Shown here one piece after another: positions 5,405-13,441 of a stretch of 13,441 nt of DNA (position 1 is the first letter of the stretch; the number at the start of each line of letters is the position of its first letter). Source of the stretch: JAGXQV01 sp041674485 (GTDB lineage Bacteria; Pseudomonadota; Gammaproteobacteria; Burkholderiales; Sulfuricellaceae); contig JBAYVP010000121.1 of the NCBI GenBank assembly GCA_041674485.1, forward strand, positions 1 through 13,441, written 5' to 3'. Position numbers and translations under genes: made by a program. Under the pieces are notes generated by a model, which was given only the letters and a program-made list of their open reading frames with translations, was not told the DNA's origin and searched no databases.

Positions 5405-6225
5405 TAAACCTCCTCTATCTCTATAGAATTTGATGAAAAAAACCAATTGCTGTGCCTGGCAATACCGGGCGCCCGCACAAATTTAGCCACGCAGCAATAA
5501 TGCTCTGCACGAAAATAACCGGCATCAGGGTAAACGGATACAAGAAAATCCTTGCTAGTGCCCAAGCGAAAGGCCATTTCGGCGAAAAATTTACGGTCGC
5601 CTTCGGAAAGCCATTCCAACCCGAATCCGATTTTTCGGAACTTTGCCCCTGCCTCACTACGCAAGAAACCATCGCCCGCGCGCTTTTGCAGGCCACGTTC
5701 CTCCCAGAAAAAAATACAGCCCAGGGAAATATTTGCCTCGGGCGACCATCCGGCGCCGATAATTAAGCGCGATGCTTCAATGTAACCTGCCGGATTGGTG
5801 GGGTTGTCGATCTCGATTTGCACTGCGCTGGCAACAAACCGATTTGGCAACCAATGGATGCTTTGTGCGGCAACGCCAAATGCAAAAGCGTTTACACCGA
5901 GAGGCTCATAACCCCAATCCACTTCGGAAATATCCTTCGGTGGACACGCAAGAATAGATGTTGAGTCGTAGAGCGTTTGCCCCACGTCGCCCAAAAAACG
6001 GATGCGCCAGAACGCGTCAGGAGTGAGATTGCTAGTCATCACCGCCACCGAATCGATTGTCGCGGGAGCAGGAAACGACACGGACAGGACGGCGCTTGTG
6101 CCTGCCGCGCGCCAAACATTAGTACGCCCCGCCGCCTGCAAATTTTCGACCGGAAGCACTGCGCTTGTCGCGCTCAAAATCGCGGCATCAGCGCAATTGA
6201 TGGGGATGAGTCGCAGATTGTGCAT
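5404..6225 (-). CDS. Phage tail protein, discoidin-like N-terminus
   Basis: This 273-aa protein lies between the small 91-aa gene and the collar gene in the tail operon. Residues ~25-80 (NLQAAGRTNVWRAAGTSAVLSVSFPAP.TIDSVAVMTSNLTPDAFWRIRFLG) have the pattern of galactose-binding/discoidin-like domains seen in phage minor tail proteins, with the conserved VWR and NL.P.A.WRIR strings. The C-terminal half (~165-273) is unassigned, with aromatic-rich segments and CCV near 240. The start ATG is separated by one base from the stop of the preceding gene, and the end overlaps the next start as TAATG, so translation is coupled. A role in cell-surface (glycan) recognition or tail-tip structure is inferred from the fold resemblance and position. 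No search was possible. Confidence 0.6.
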   Translation of the reverse strand: MHNLRLIPINCADAAILSATSAVLPVENLQAAGRTNVWRAAGTSAVLSVSFPAPATIDSVAVMTSNLTPDAFWRIRFLGDVGQTLYDSTSILACPPKDISEVDWGYEPLGVNAFAFGVAAQSIHWLPNRFVASAVQIEIDNPTNPAGYIEASRLIIGAGWSPEANISLGCIFFWEERGLQKRAGDGFLRSEAGAKFRKIGFGLEWLSEGDRKFFAEMAFRLGTSKDFLVSVYPDAGYFRAEHYCCVAKFVRAPGIARHSNWFFSSNSIEIEEV

Positions 6226-6226
6226 T

Positions 6227-6502
6227 TCAGACCGGCGCCTGCAAGGGCTTTATTTCCAACCCCAATTCGGCCAGAGCCGCATTGATATCGGCGACAAAAT
6301 CAGGTGTGAAGTCCTCGTTGATGAGTGGCCAAGTCAGGTGCTGGGTAGATTTCACGGTGCCATCATTAGCCTTTGTGACGATCACGCGTAGCGCGTGGAT
6401 CATTGCAGCGCCACCCTGGCCAGATGGGGCGCCAGGCGAACCTGCGAAAGCGGAGGGTATGGGTATATTAAGCTGGATAGTTGTTACTTCGCGTGTGCTC
6501 AT
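6227..6502 (-). CDS. Small phage tail-operon protein of unknown function
   Basis: This 91-aa protein begins MSTREVTTIQLNIPIPSAF and ends in an acidic amphipathic helix (FVADINAALAELGLEIKPLQAPV). The open frame extends upstream to 6595, but ATG 6502 is the sensible start. It has GGAGATATGC just before it, follows the fibre-gene stop by 14 nt, and avoids overlapping the fibre gene. A glycine/proline-rich linker (residues 20-33) separates an N-terminal strand from a compact C-terminal domain. No family is recognised. Its place between the fibre gene and the discoidin-like gene would suit a small structural component or an assembly factor, but that is only positional inference. Confidence 0.75.
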   Translation of the reverse strand: MSTREVTTIQLNIPIPSAFAGSPGAPSGQGGAAMIHALRVIVTKANDGTVKSTQHLTWPLINEDFTPDFVADINAALAELGLEIKPLQAPV

Positions 6503-6516
6503 GCATATCTCCTTGG

Positions 6517-7545
6517 TTAATTGGTGCGTAGTTGCAGCCAAAATTCGTCGTAGTCCCACATTGATGTAGATGTATTCCAGTGGGCGGTTCCACACCGCCG
6601 CCAGCCGGTGCTGTTGGATAACCCATCCAAAGCATGGTTGTGCGAGGACTGGGAAAAGCTGGATGCGTGGTAGCCGTCTAGTAGGTCGGCATTAAGATTT
6701 GGGCAAATGCCGCCGTTGGAGACTGCAATATTGCCCGCGCCGTTGCCTGCGCGCAGCCCTTGCAGCTGCCATGCGTTAAGCCCGGCCTGTTCGACCGTAT
6801 TACATACCGCGATATTGCCGCTGGTAGATTGGTTTACGCCGTTAATCATCCTGATATGATTAATCGCGCCGGATGCGGACATGACAAGACGCGCAGAATT
6901 ACCATTTGAGGTATCCGCGATGCCCATCAACGCACAGGATGCGCCGCCAAAATTAAATTCCCAGCCCATGCCAGGATAGTAAACGCCGGAATTAAATGTA
7001 TCGGAAAATTGCACCAACTTACCGAATTGATTGCCATTCTGGAGTTGCAATTTAATCAACTCGACAGACCCGGAAGCCGCCAAGCTTGGTGTGCGTATCA
7101 CCGCACCGTTGCCGGTATCTAGCGTTCCCGAAAAAGTCAGATCACCATACGCCGGCATGCTTACCTTAGTAATGCCGCCCTGGCGAATCACGAACCCATT
7201 ATTGGTAAAGGCCATGCCGTTTCCGCCCGCAAAGCCCGCAGTAAAGAAACCATTGCCGAGGTTATTGAGGGTAATGTCTCCATCCAAAACGTAGCTGCTC
7301 CCCCTCTCCAGCTTCGACGCCAACCCGGTTATCGCTGCGTATGCGTTGGCGGACGCAGTGTTTGCCGCAGATTGCGCGAGTTGTGCAGTGGATAGTCCGG
7401 TGGCCGCCGTGGCGCTGATGGCCGCGATAGTGCCGCCGCCTGGTGATGTGCCGCTGATCACGGTGGATGCAGGCAACGCCGGCGCAACGAATCGCGGCAC
7501 AGCCGCTTGCAGCCTGGTAATGCGGGTAGACTGGATGGTGGCCAT
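6517..7545 (-). CDS. Phage tail fibre protein
   Basis: This 342-aa protein starts at an ATG overlapping the upstream stop (TAATG) behind GGAGGTG. The N-terminus (1-75) is Ala/Thr/Ser-rich with a helical stretch, ATGLSTAQLAQSAANTASANAYAAI, that looks like a trimerising or attachment helix. The middle (80-280) is Gly/Asn-rich beta sequence typical of fibre shafts (LDGDITLNNLGNGFF, SGTLDTGNGAVIRTP). Near the end, LNADLLDGYHASSFSQSSHNHALDGLS is a motif commonly found in phage tail fibres just before the tip. The last ~35 residues are Trp-rich (WRRC, HWNTSTSMWDYDEFWLQL) and probably form the tip or an association domain. No fibre-assembly chaperone is identifiable, unless the 91-aa protein downstream serves. 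Confidence 0.75.
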   Translation of the reverse strand: MATIQSTRITRLQAAVPRFVAPALPASTVISGTSPGGGTIAAISATAATGLSTAQLAQSAANTASANAYAAITGLASKLERGSSYVLDGDITLNNLGNGFFTAGFAGGNGMAFTNNGFVIRQGGITKVSMPAYGDLTFSGTLDTGNGAVIRTPSLAASGSVELIKLQLQNGNQFGKLVQFSDTFNSGVYYPGMGWEFNFGGASCALMGIADTSNGNSARLVMSASGAINHIRMINGVNQSTSGNIAVCNTVEQAGLNAWQLQGLRAGNGAGNIAVSNGGICPNLNADLLDGYHASSFSQSSHNHALDGLSNSTGWRRCGTAHWNTSTSMWDYDEFWLQLRTN

Positions 7546-9047
7546 TACAGCAGCACCTCCAGCAGAACCCGGAATGGCGAATCCGACATGCCGAGGTCGG
7601 GCGTGACGCCGATAATCCAGCCGGATTTACCCGACTCGCAGCCGGCACGCGGGTAAATGATGGTAATCTCCGTGCCAATATCATGCTCAAGCGCGGACAA
7701 GGTGGTCTTAAATTGCACAATCTTGTGGGGCACCCTGCGGAAATCCAAACGTTTGCCGGCCTCAACTTGTGCGTCCGATTCATCGACCAGCAGAGTGTCC
7801 TCGCGGGTTGGCCGGGTGGTATAGCGCCGCAACGTGACGGCGGCGGCATCGCTGACCGCATATTCGCGCCACTCTAACTTAAGATCATCGACGGCAGACT
7901 CAGGCAGCCCCCACGCAAGACCAGATGATTGCACCGTCCAGTTCCTCCCCCACCCCAGCGTGACTGCCGGCGTGGCAGGGATGATTTCGACCACCTCGAA
8001 GGAATCCGGGTCAATATCGCCCGGCGTATAGACGTGCATCGGCGCGCCGGCGCTTGCAGGTGGCCGCCACAGACGTAGCAGCCCGGCGCTACTAAAATAG
8101 AGACTCGCTTGCAGGCTGGAACAAAGTTGGTTGCACGCATCAATCACATTGGTCTTGCCATCCAAATAAAGCCCCAAGGTCTGATTGTTGGATGCATCAA
8201 ATGCGGCGAAATTAACATCGTCAATCTCGCCTATCGACAGCCGGGTGTCCGGGTAGCCCCAGGACATCACGATATCTTTGACGATGCTGGCCAGAGTGTG
8301 TGCGTAGACGCCGCCCGGCTTGGCGCCCTGCACATCACAAGTGATCTGTCCGACCGGGTGCTGGTCTAGCCTAAATTTACCGGCTGCGGGATTTGGCGTA
8401 GACGACGCCGGCGCGCCGTTATCGCGCCCTTCGATAAACAACTCTATCTGGCCGTTATGCACTTGGTATTCGTGGTTGCCCTCATCTACCAGCAGCGGCG
8501 TGACATTAAAAACCTCACCAAAAGCAACAGGAAGAATGGCATCCTTGTTACTTGATGTGCCGCCCAGAGTGGCTTCCGTCACCGGGCAATTAAGCCGCAA
8601 CAACTCGTCATAAAAATCCAATTTAAGCCCGGATCGCCCGTTAGGATTCAGCGCCGCCACCCGGCCTGCGAGGATTTGACGAAAATCCGCCCTCGGCCAA
8701 GACGGATCACCTATATATACCCTGAGCGCGCGCTTCTCCCACACATCATCCATCCATGCATCGAGATCGCCATCGAGATTATCCAGATCAATGCTGGACA
8801 CCTGCATCTGCACAGATGGCTCCGTAGAGGTAACACTGACTTTGCGCGAAAACGATATCTTCCCGTTCAGCCGGGACAAATAGGGCGTATTCGGGGGAGA
8901 TTCGGCGGGGCCGGTAGTGCGACCGTAGATACTGAGATAGCGCACGATCTCAACGCCACCATGATTGCAACCGACCTCAATCAGTACCTCACGGGCTTTG
9001 CCGTCTGCGGCCAGCCAGGCGGTATATTGCGCGGGGGAAATTGTCAT
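7545..9047 (-). CDS. Phage tail-tip / hub-like protein
   Basis: This 500-aa protein is encoded directly after the tape-measure gene, overlapping it as ATGA. That position, tape measure followed by a ~500-aa protein and then fibres, is where tail-tip or hub proteins sit in siphophages. The N-terminus (MTISPAQYTAWLAADGKAR) leads into a beta-rich region (VEIVRYLSIYGRTTGP, ISFSRKVSVTSTEPSVQMQVSSI). The central part has alternating beta segments and a helix with a Cys pair (DACNQLCSSLQ, ~ residue 310). The C-terminal ~100 residues are again beta-rich, with GTEITIIYPRAGC and SGWIIGVTPDLGM near the end. I do not recognise a named domain, so the function is assigned from position, length and composition only. 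Confidence 0.6.
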   Translation of the reverse strand: MTISPAQYTAWLAADGKAREVLIEVGCNHGGVEIVRYLSIYGRTTGPAESPPNTPYLSRLNGKISFSRKVSVTSTEPSVQMQVSSIDLDNLDGDLDAWMDDVWEKRALRVYIGDPSWPRADFRQILAGRVAALNPNGRSGLKLDFYDELLRLNCPVTEATLGGTSSNKDAILPVAFGEVFNVTPLLVDEGNHEYQVHNGQIELFIEGRDNGAPASSTPNPAAGKFRLDQHPVGQITCDVQGAKPGGVYAHTLASIVKDIVMSWGYPDTRLSIGEIDDVNFAAFDASNNQTLGLYLDGKTNVIDACNQLCSSLQASLYFSSAGLLRLWRPPASAGAPMHVYTPGDIDPDSFEVVEIIPATPAVTLGWGRNWTVQSSGLAWGLPESAVDDLKLEWREYAVSDAAAVTLRRYTTRPTREDTLLVDESDAQVEAGKRLDFRRVPHKIVQFKTTLSALEHDIGTEITIIYPRAGCESGKSGWIIGVTPDLGMSDSPFRVLLEVLL

Positions 9048-12000
9048 AGCTTCGCCATCCCTGCTCTGGGTTTCCGCGACTGCGCGCTGGATTTGATAGC
9101 ATCGACCACCATCAGCGCGGAGTTTTCGGTGTTACGGCCATGCTCGCCTACGACCATCCCCGCCAATCTGGCATTTTCGGCAATCAGCTCCTCAACCATC
9201 TCGATCAGCACTTGCATTTTTGCAATCAGCGCCGTATTGTCCTGGCCGCCATCCAGCCGATCTAAGATGTGACTGGTCTGCTCAGCGGGGTAAATCCGCG
9301 TTGCGCCCATCCCCTCAATCAACTCGCCCTCGTGCGCAATGTAATAGCCGCTGGATGCAGTGCCGCCCGACCGGAACTGCGGCAGCCCCTGCGCCACCGC
9401 CCACTGGTTGACCGAGCCGGCTGGCCATTTCATCAACGCTTCAGCGGATTTTGATGAAATCCCTTCCGCTTTGGCTGCGTTGTAGACGTCCATCAAATTG
9501 CCCGCATTGACTTGCTGGCTCACCCATCCTGATGCCACGCCCGCAGTAAAAACATGGCCGGACTTGCCGGTGATCACGCTATCATAAGGGTTTGCGGCGT
9601 TGATGGTTGTGCTCGCGCCGCCACTGGAAATCCAATTGCCACCGACATTTTTATCCAGAAAAATATCGCGCAAGCCGTTGGGAAGACCACTGATCGCCAG
9701 CGCAATGGCGCCATTACTGCCCAGCAGGGTGGCGATGTCGCCGAGTTTTCCAAGCTCCGGTTGCAGCATGGTCTTCAGGGCGCCCAGGCCAGTGTCGGCC
9801 ACCCCCTTCAGATCATCCAACTCCTTGATCGTCAAACCGGCTTTATCAACCAGCGACTGAGTCACCTTGAGCTGCCGCTCGGCATCGGTGCCGGTATCCG
9901 CGCCCATCTGTTCGAGCGTCCCGGTGACCTGCTGGTACATCGCCGTGTAATCGGCGCTGCTGGCGTAGTAGTCGCGCCCAGTCTTCAGATAGGCGTCGGC
10001 GCTGGCCTGCAGCTTGCCCCGCGCCAATTCCTTGGCCGCGTCGCTTGCGGTCGCATCATTGATCGTATTGATGACGCCTTCGTACTGGCTTTTCGCCTCC
10101 GCCATTTTTTGAGCATTAGTGAGCGGCGACAATTCGCCCAGTCTCAAATTCTTGAGGTAATCACCAATATTTCTCGAAAAATCCAACATCTTGGTCGCAT
10201 TGGCGGTTTCGAGCTGGTAGCGCTGCAGAATCACATCCTTGAGGTCGCCGGCCAACTTAATCTGCCGCTGCACGGTGTCATCGTTAGTGGTTGTGCCATC
10301 GGATGCGCTGTAAAAATCTTTCCACAGCCCGCTCTCTTTGGCCTGAAGCATGCCTTTTTGGTCAGCGCCAGGCAGGGCGTATTGGATATCGAATTTACTC
10401 TGATCAATACTCTTGGAAAAATCCTGCACCTGGGTAATCCACCCTTGCACCTGATTGACTTTGGCAAGCTGTGCGTCGAACATCCCCTTGAGCGACGAAA
10501 GATATTTTGTTTGCGCGCCGTAAGCATCAATAAGTCCGGCTTGCTGCTTTTCATCAAGCGCCGTCCAGTTTGTTCTTGCAAACTCCTCAATGTTTCCGGG
10601 CGTCACCGCCCCGCCCACGTTCAGCGGATTGGCAAAAGCCTTGTCCCTCTCTTGCTGCGCGAGCGTGACCGAATAGGCGCTACCGGCCAACGGATCGGTC
10701 AGCGACAGGCGCGCGGAATAAGCACCGGTTAGTCCATCGTCGATCAGCTTCTTGATCTTCGCGGCTTCGAGGGCGCGCACCGCAGCCAACTCAGCCTCAC
10801 TTGCGCCCAAGTCTTGTGCTTTTTGAATCTGGTCGCGCATGGCCTTGGCGGCATCGTAGAAGCCTTTGGCCAGCCCGCCCAGGTTGAGCGTCGCGGCGGC
10901 ATCGCCAACGGTTTCCATAAAATCCCGCAAATTTTTAATGCGGGTGGCTTCATCGCTCGCGGCTTTTTCGGCATCCCTCTGAGCTTTGTCTGCGGCTGTT
11001 TGCTGGTCCTTGACGGCTTGCTTCGAAGAATCAAAAAACACGCCGGAAGTCGAGGGTAGTCCAGCCAGCCCGGCCTTGGTGACGCCTGCCACGCTGATCT
11101 TGATCTTATCGAGCGCCGCCTGAAATTCGGGATTCGTCCAGATTTTAGTAAAATTATCCGACAGCGCCGTGGCCTGCCGGGTAATCTCATCAATGTGCGC
11201 CTGGCTTAACACCTCCGATGCAAAATTACCGGCAGCCATCGCGGTTAGCGCAGGCTGGACGATGCCGGAGGTGATAATCCCGATAATCTGGCTATCCAGA
11301 TCGCCCAACATAGTATTGCGGATGCCGCCGACGACATGCTCCGCAAGGGTTTCGCCCGCCGTTGCAGCATCCGGCGAATTTTGGATAGTTTGGAAAAGGT
11401 CCTGCTCCAGCGATTGCCGGGTGTACCCAATCAGCCCGAGCAATTGCTCCTCATACGCGCGCACGTCCTGCACCATCGACAGCATATTTCGCGCGGACTC
11501 CTGCCCCGCCGCGCTGGTCGTATCCAATGCACTGGCTGCGGCCTTCAACCCTGCTGCGGATACCTGCCCGGATGCACCGGCTTTGGTGAAATTTTCCGTT
11601 AGTGTGGCAAACGCCGTATTTGCCGCCCCAATTTTTGCCTGAAATGCACTGCCACCGAAAAGATCAGCCGCGCCGGCGAGCGCCGCATCCACTTTGGTGG
11701 ACATCTGAGTGGTGATCGTCGCCGGCTCCAACCCCGCGACGATAGCCGCAGCCAGCTTGCCTTTTAGCGTATCGCCGAAATCGGTGTGTTGCAGCGCATC
11801 CAGCATCATTGCGCGCACGCCTTTGGAGATCGTGCCGCCGATATCGCCGCGACCATCGCCCACGTCGAGCGCCGAAAACGACTTGCCGCCGACTGAGCCG
11901 GCGTAGGTATATCGATTATCCGCCGTGCCCAGCGGGTCGGAATCCGCCCCGAAGGAAAACTTTGCGCTGCCGGTCGCACCGAAGCGGGCGGCGGTAGCGG

Positions 12001-13441
12001 CGTAGCCGGATTGTGTAATGGCGACGACCTTGGCAATATCCGCATCGGCGGTATTAGGCGTGTAGGTGCGCTCAAAATCCGCTACGCCATTGGTGGACGT
12101 GGTCGCGAACCCGCCGAGCTTTGGCCCCCCTTTATGATCGAGCACGCCCGACCCCATTACCAGCGTACCCGCTATCGCAGCCCAGCCCAATGGACCAATG
12201 CCGGCTAGGAAACCCTCCGCCATTCCTGTGCCGGCGCCCATTGCGGATTCGGTGAGCGCCGCACCTGCCGCGCCGAAGTCCGCTGTCTGTGCGTACAACA
12301 TCGCCGCTTGAGAGCCTTCGAACCCGGCAGTCTGCGCGGCCAGCATCGCACCTTGGCTGGCACTGCCGGTTGTACCCATTACGCTATCCAGCCACGCCCC
12401 CCCTTGTGAGGCATAACCGCCCGGGCCGGTAAATCCGTAGAGGTTACTGGCGTTGCCCAACATACCCATTGCGCCGGGCGCACCCGGAACGGACATGCCG
12501 GTCATGCCGGCCACGTTGGCAACCAACTTAACAGCGAACGGCTTGGCCAGCGACTTGTAAATCTCGTCAACTACAGAGACCTGGAACGTGTGGTTAAGAT
12601 TGGTGGTAAATGCATCCCAGGATTTTTCGTTTTTCGAGAGCGAGGCGGCGAAACCATCGTGAAAAGTGTTGTCGATCTTTTCGACGGTTTTTGTCCATTC
12701 TGCGTCGGTTTTTTTGGCCGCAATCAGGATGGCTTCGTTGGTTTGCGATTCGCGCAGCCTGTCTTTGTAGCCAGAGATATCGCTATCCGATGGGCTGATG
12801 CCTCTGAGCCTCAAGTCGGACAGCATCTTTTCCAGCGCAAGCTCTTCTTTTTTCTGCTGCAAGAATGCGGCTCGCTTCGGTTCGGCAAGCGAAAGCGCCT
12901 GGATTTCGATTGCGCGCTCTTTGTTGGCAAAATCCAGGCCGGATACATAAGCAGACATGCTCTGAGTAGCGCCGTCAAGCTCCTGTTGCATCTCGGCGAT
13001 ATCAGCATTTAGCTTGACGATCCACTCGGTGCCGTCTTTTTCCGTACGGGCAATATTTTTTGCAATTTCCTGGTACTGGGTGCCGAGCTTGATGAGCTTG
13101 GTCAGAGATTGTTCTTTTTTTACCGGGTCGTTTTGGCTCGCAAAGTCGTCGGATTGCGCCTGCATTTCCTTCAACAGCGCCGCTTGGTCGGCGTGCAGGG
13201 CTTTGAGCTGGTTTGCGCGCTTTTGATCGTAAAACGCGTCGTCGCTGATGAGTTGAGCTTTGTGGCGACCTTCGAGGTCGGCCATCTCTAACTTGGCATC
13301 GTCATCGGCGAGTTTTTTGGATTGCTCGTATTCCGCTTTCTGGCGCTCCAACCGCGCCGCCGCAACGGCATTTTCCTTGATTATCCGGTCGGATTCGTCT
13401 TGTATTCCAACTCCGGAAATCTGAACGGCTTTTTCCTGGTA
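9044..13441 (-). CDS. Phage tail tape-measure protein (partial, 5' end beyond window)
   Basis: At least 1465 aa are visible. The frame stays open to the right edge, so the true start is outside, and the TTG at 13351 is not it. The visible N-terminal ~300 residues are highly charged coiled coil (ERQKAEYEQSKKLADDD, QKKEELALEKMLSDLRLRG), as in lambda-type tape measures. A long Gly/Ala/Met-rich hydrophobic section (about 12130-12530) probably includes membrane-active segments (FLAGIGPLGWAAIAGTLVMG). Long helical stretches follow. The end carries the tape-measure C-terminal motif FRSGGTASSGYYIAHEGELI...RIYPAEQTSHILDRL and a final amphipathic helix. This protein sets tail length and helps DNA cross the cell envelope. 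At ~0.15 nm per residue the tail would be about 220 nm or longer. The stop overlaps the next gene's start (ATGA). Confidence 0.87.
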   Translation of the reverse strand, partial: YQEKAVQISGVGIQDESDRIIKENAVAAARLERQKAEYEQSKKLADDDAKLEMADLEGRHKAQLISDDAFYDQKRANQLKALHADQAALLKEMQAQSDDFASQNDPVKKEQSLTKLIKLGTQYQEIAKNIARTEKDGTEWIVKLNADIAEMQQELDGATQSMSAYVSGLDFANKERAIEIQALSLAEPKRAAFLQQKKEELALEKMLSDLRLRGISPSDSDISGYKDRLRESQTNEAILIAAKKTDAEWTKTVEKIDNTFHDGFAASLSKNEKSWDAFTTNLNHTFQVSVVDEIYKSLAKPFAVKLVANVAGMTGMSVPGAPGAMGMLGNASNLYGFTGPGGYASQGGAWLDSVMGTTGSASQGAMLAAQTAGFEGSQAAMLYAQTADFGAAGAALTESAMGAGTGMAEGFLAGIGPLGWAAIAGTLVMGSGVLDHKGGPKLGGFATTSTNGVADFERTYTPNTADADIAKVVAITQSGYAATAARFGATGSAKFSFGADSDPLGTADNRYTYAGSVGGKSFSALDVGDGRGDIGGTISKGVRAMMLDALQHTDFGDTLKGKLAAAIVAGLEPATITTQMSTKVDAALAGAADLFGGSAFQAKIGAANTAFATLTENFTKAGASGQVSAAGLKAAASALDTTSAAGQESARNMLSMVQDVRAYEEQLLGLIGYTRQSLEQDLFQTIQNSPDAATAGETLAEHVVGGIRNTMLGDLDSQIIGIITSGIVQPALTAMAAGNFASEVLSQAHIDEITRQATALSDNFTKIWTNPEFQAALDKIKISVAGVTKAGLAGLPSTSGVFFDSSKQAVKDQQTAADKAQRDAEKAASDEATRIKNLRDFMETVGDAAATLNLGGLAKGFYDAAKAMRDQIQKAQDLGASEAELAAVRALEAAKIKKLIDDGLTGAYSARLSLTDPLAGSAYSVTLAQQERDKAFANPLNVGGAVTPGNIEEFARTNWTALDEKQQAGLIDAYGAQTKYLSSLKGMFDAQLAKVNQVQGWITQVQDFSKSIDQSKFDIQYALPGADQKGMLQAKESGLWKDFYSASDGTTTNDDTVQRQIKLAGDLKDVILQRYQLETANATKMLDFSRNIGDYLKNLRLGELSPLTNAQKMAEAKSQYEGVINTINDATASDAAKELARGKLQASADAYLKTGRDYYASSADYTAMYQQVTGTLEQMGADTGTDAERQLKVTQSLVDKAGLTIKELDDLKGVADTGLGALKTMLQPELGKLGDIATLLGSNGAIALAISGLPNGLRDIFLDKNVGGNWISSGGASTTINAANPYDSVITGKSGHVFTAGVASGWVSQQVNAGNLMDVYNAAKAEGISSKSAEALMKWPAGSVNQWAVAQGLPQFRSGGTASSGYYIAHEGELIEGMGATRIYPAEQTSHILDRLDGGQDNTALIAKMQVLIEMVEELIAENARLAGMVVGEHGRNTENSALMVVDAIKSSAQSRKPRAGMAKL

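Larger units (their letters stand above)
3210..13441 (-). mobile_element. Right-end part of a Mu-like transposable prophage
   Basis: Everything from about 3210 to the right edge reads as one phage module on the - strand: tape measure, tail-tip protein, tail fibre, small proteins, collar protein, Com-like regulator, adenine methyltransferase, terminator. A com-type gene followed by a DNA-modification gene at the end of the genome is characteristic of Mu-like phages. The outer boundary is placed at a TGTAAC terminus (3210) because Mu-type ends begin TGT/TG, a GCGCGCGAAAA box lies just inside, and a host reading frame is interrupted there. The alternative TGTG at 3208 is nearly as good. A long tape measure with no tail-sheath or baseplate gene in view favours a non-contractile tail. 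The left end and the transposase are outside the window. Confidence 0.75.

Noticed and set aside
6517..6700. Diversity-generating retroelement variable repeat at the fibre C-terminus
   Set aside because: No second template copy and no reverse transcriptase were seen in the window, and the tip shows no typical variable-repeat ending.
9554..10732. 392-aa open frame on the + strand
   Set aside because: It lies wholly antisense to the tape-measure gene, has no recognisable motif, and is the expected by-product of coding bias in a long GC-rich gene.

Overview
The window joins a stretch of bacterial chromosome (about 1-3209) to the right-hand end of a Mu-like transposable prophage (about 3210-13441), which runs off the right edge. 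The GC-rich coding, the QueG sequence and the hairpins built from 9-bp units suggest a betaproteobacterium, perhaps of the Nitrosomonadales/Gallionellaceae type. That assignment is an inference from general similarity, not from a search.

Chromosomal part, + strand: a HigBA-type toxin-antitoxin pair (50-656), in which the toxin lacks a normal N-terminus and starts inside an 86-nt imperfect palindrome. Next comes queG (713-1795), encoding epoxyqueuosine reductase of tRNA queuosine synthesis. A gene-free stretch (1796-2165) holds a 265-bp MITE-like element: 18-bp perfect inverted repeats enclosing a long palindrome of 9-bp units. On the - strand, 2166-3209 is the 3' part of a gene for a haem-binding (CxxCH) protein. 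Its 5' part is missing, and its reading frame runs into phage DNA.

Prophage part, all on the - strand, so phage gene order is right to left: a very long tape-measure protein (cut by the window edge), a 500-aa tail-tip/hub-like protein, a tail fibre, a 91-aa unknown protein, a 273-aa protein with a probable discoidin-like N-terminus, and a tail-collar protein carrying two copies of a ~100-aa module. Most of these genes overlap by 1-4 nt (ATGA or TAATG) or nearly abut, which indicates one late tail operon with translational coupling. A strong hairpin and perhaps a 36-aa ORF follow. Then comes a com-dam pair: a Com-like zinc-finger protein overlapping a D12-class adenine DNA methyltransferase whose ribosome-binding site can fold into a hairpin. 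This parallels the com-mom arrangement at the right end of phage Mu. A rho-independent terminator follows dam. About 90 bp further on, a TGTAAC terminus with a nearby GCGAAAA box marks the likely phage/host junction.

A tape measure plus a simple tail module without sheath or baseplate genes in view suggests a siphovirus-type transposable phage (B3/D3112-like) rather than a contractile one. Its repressor, transposase and head genes would lie beyond 13441. The most interesting points are the Com-responsive hairpin candidate on dam, the prophage insertion that cuts a haem-protein gene and makes a chimeric ORF with an accidental hydrophobic N-terminus, the duplicated module in the collar protein, and the palindromic elements around the toxin and after queG.
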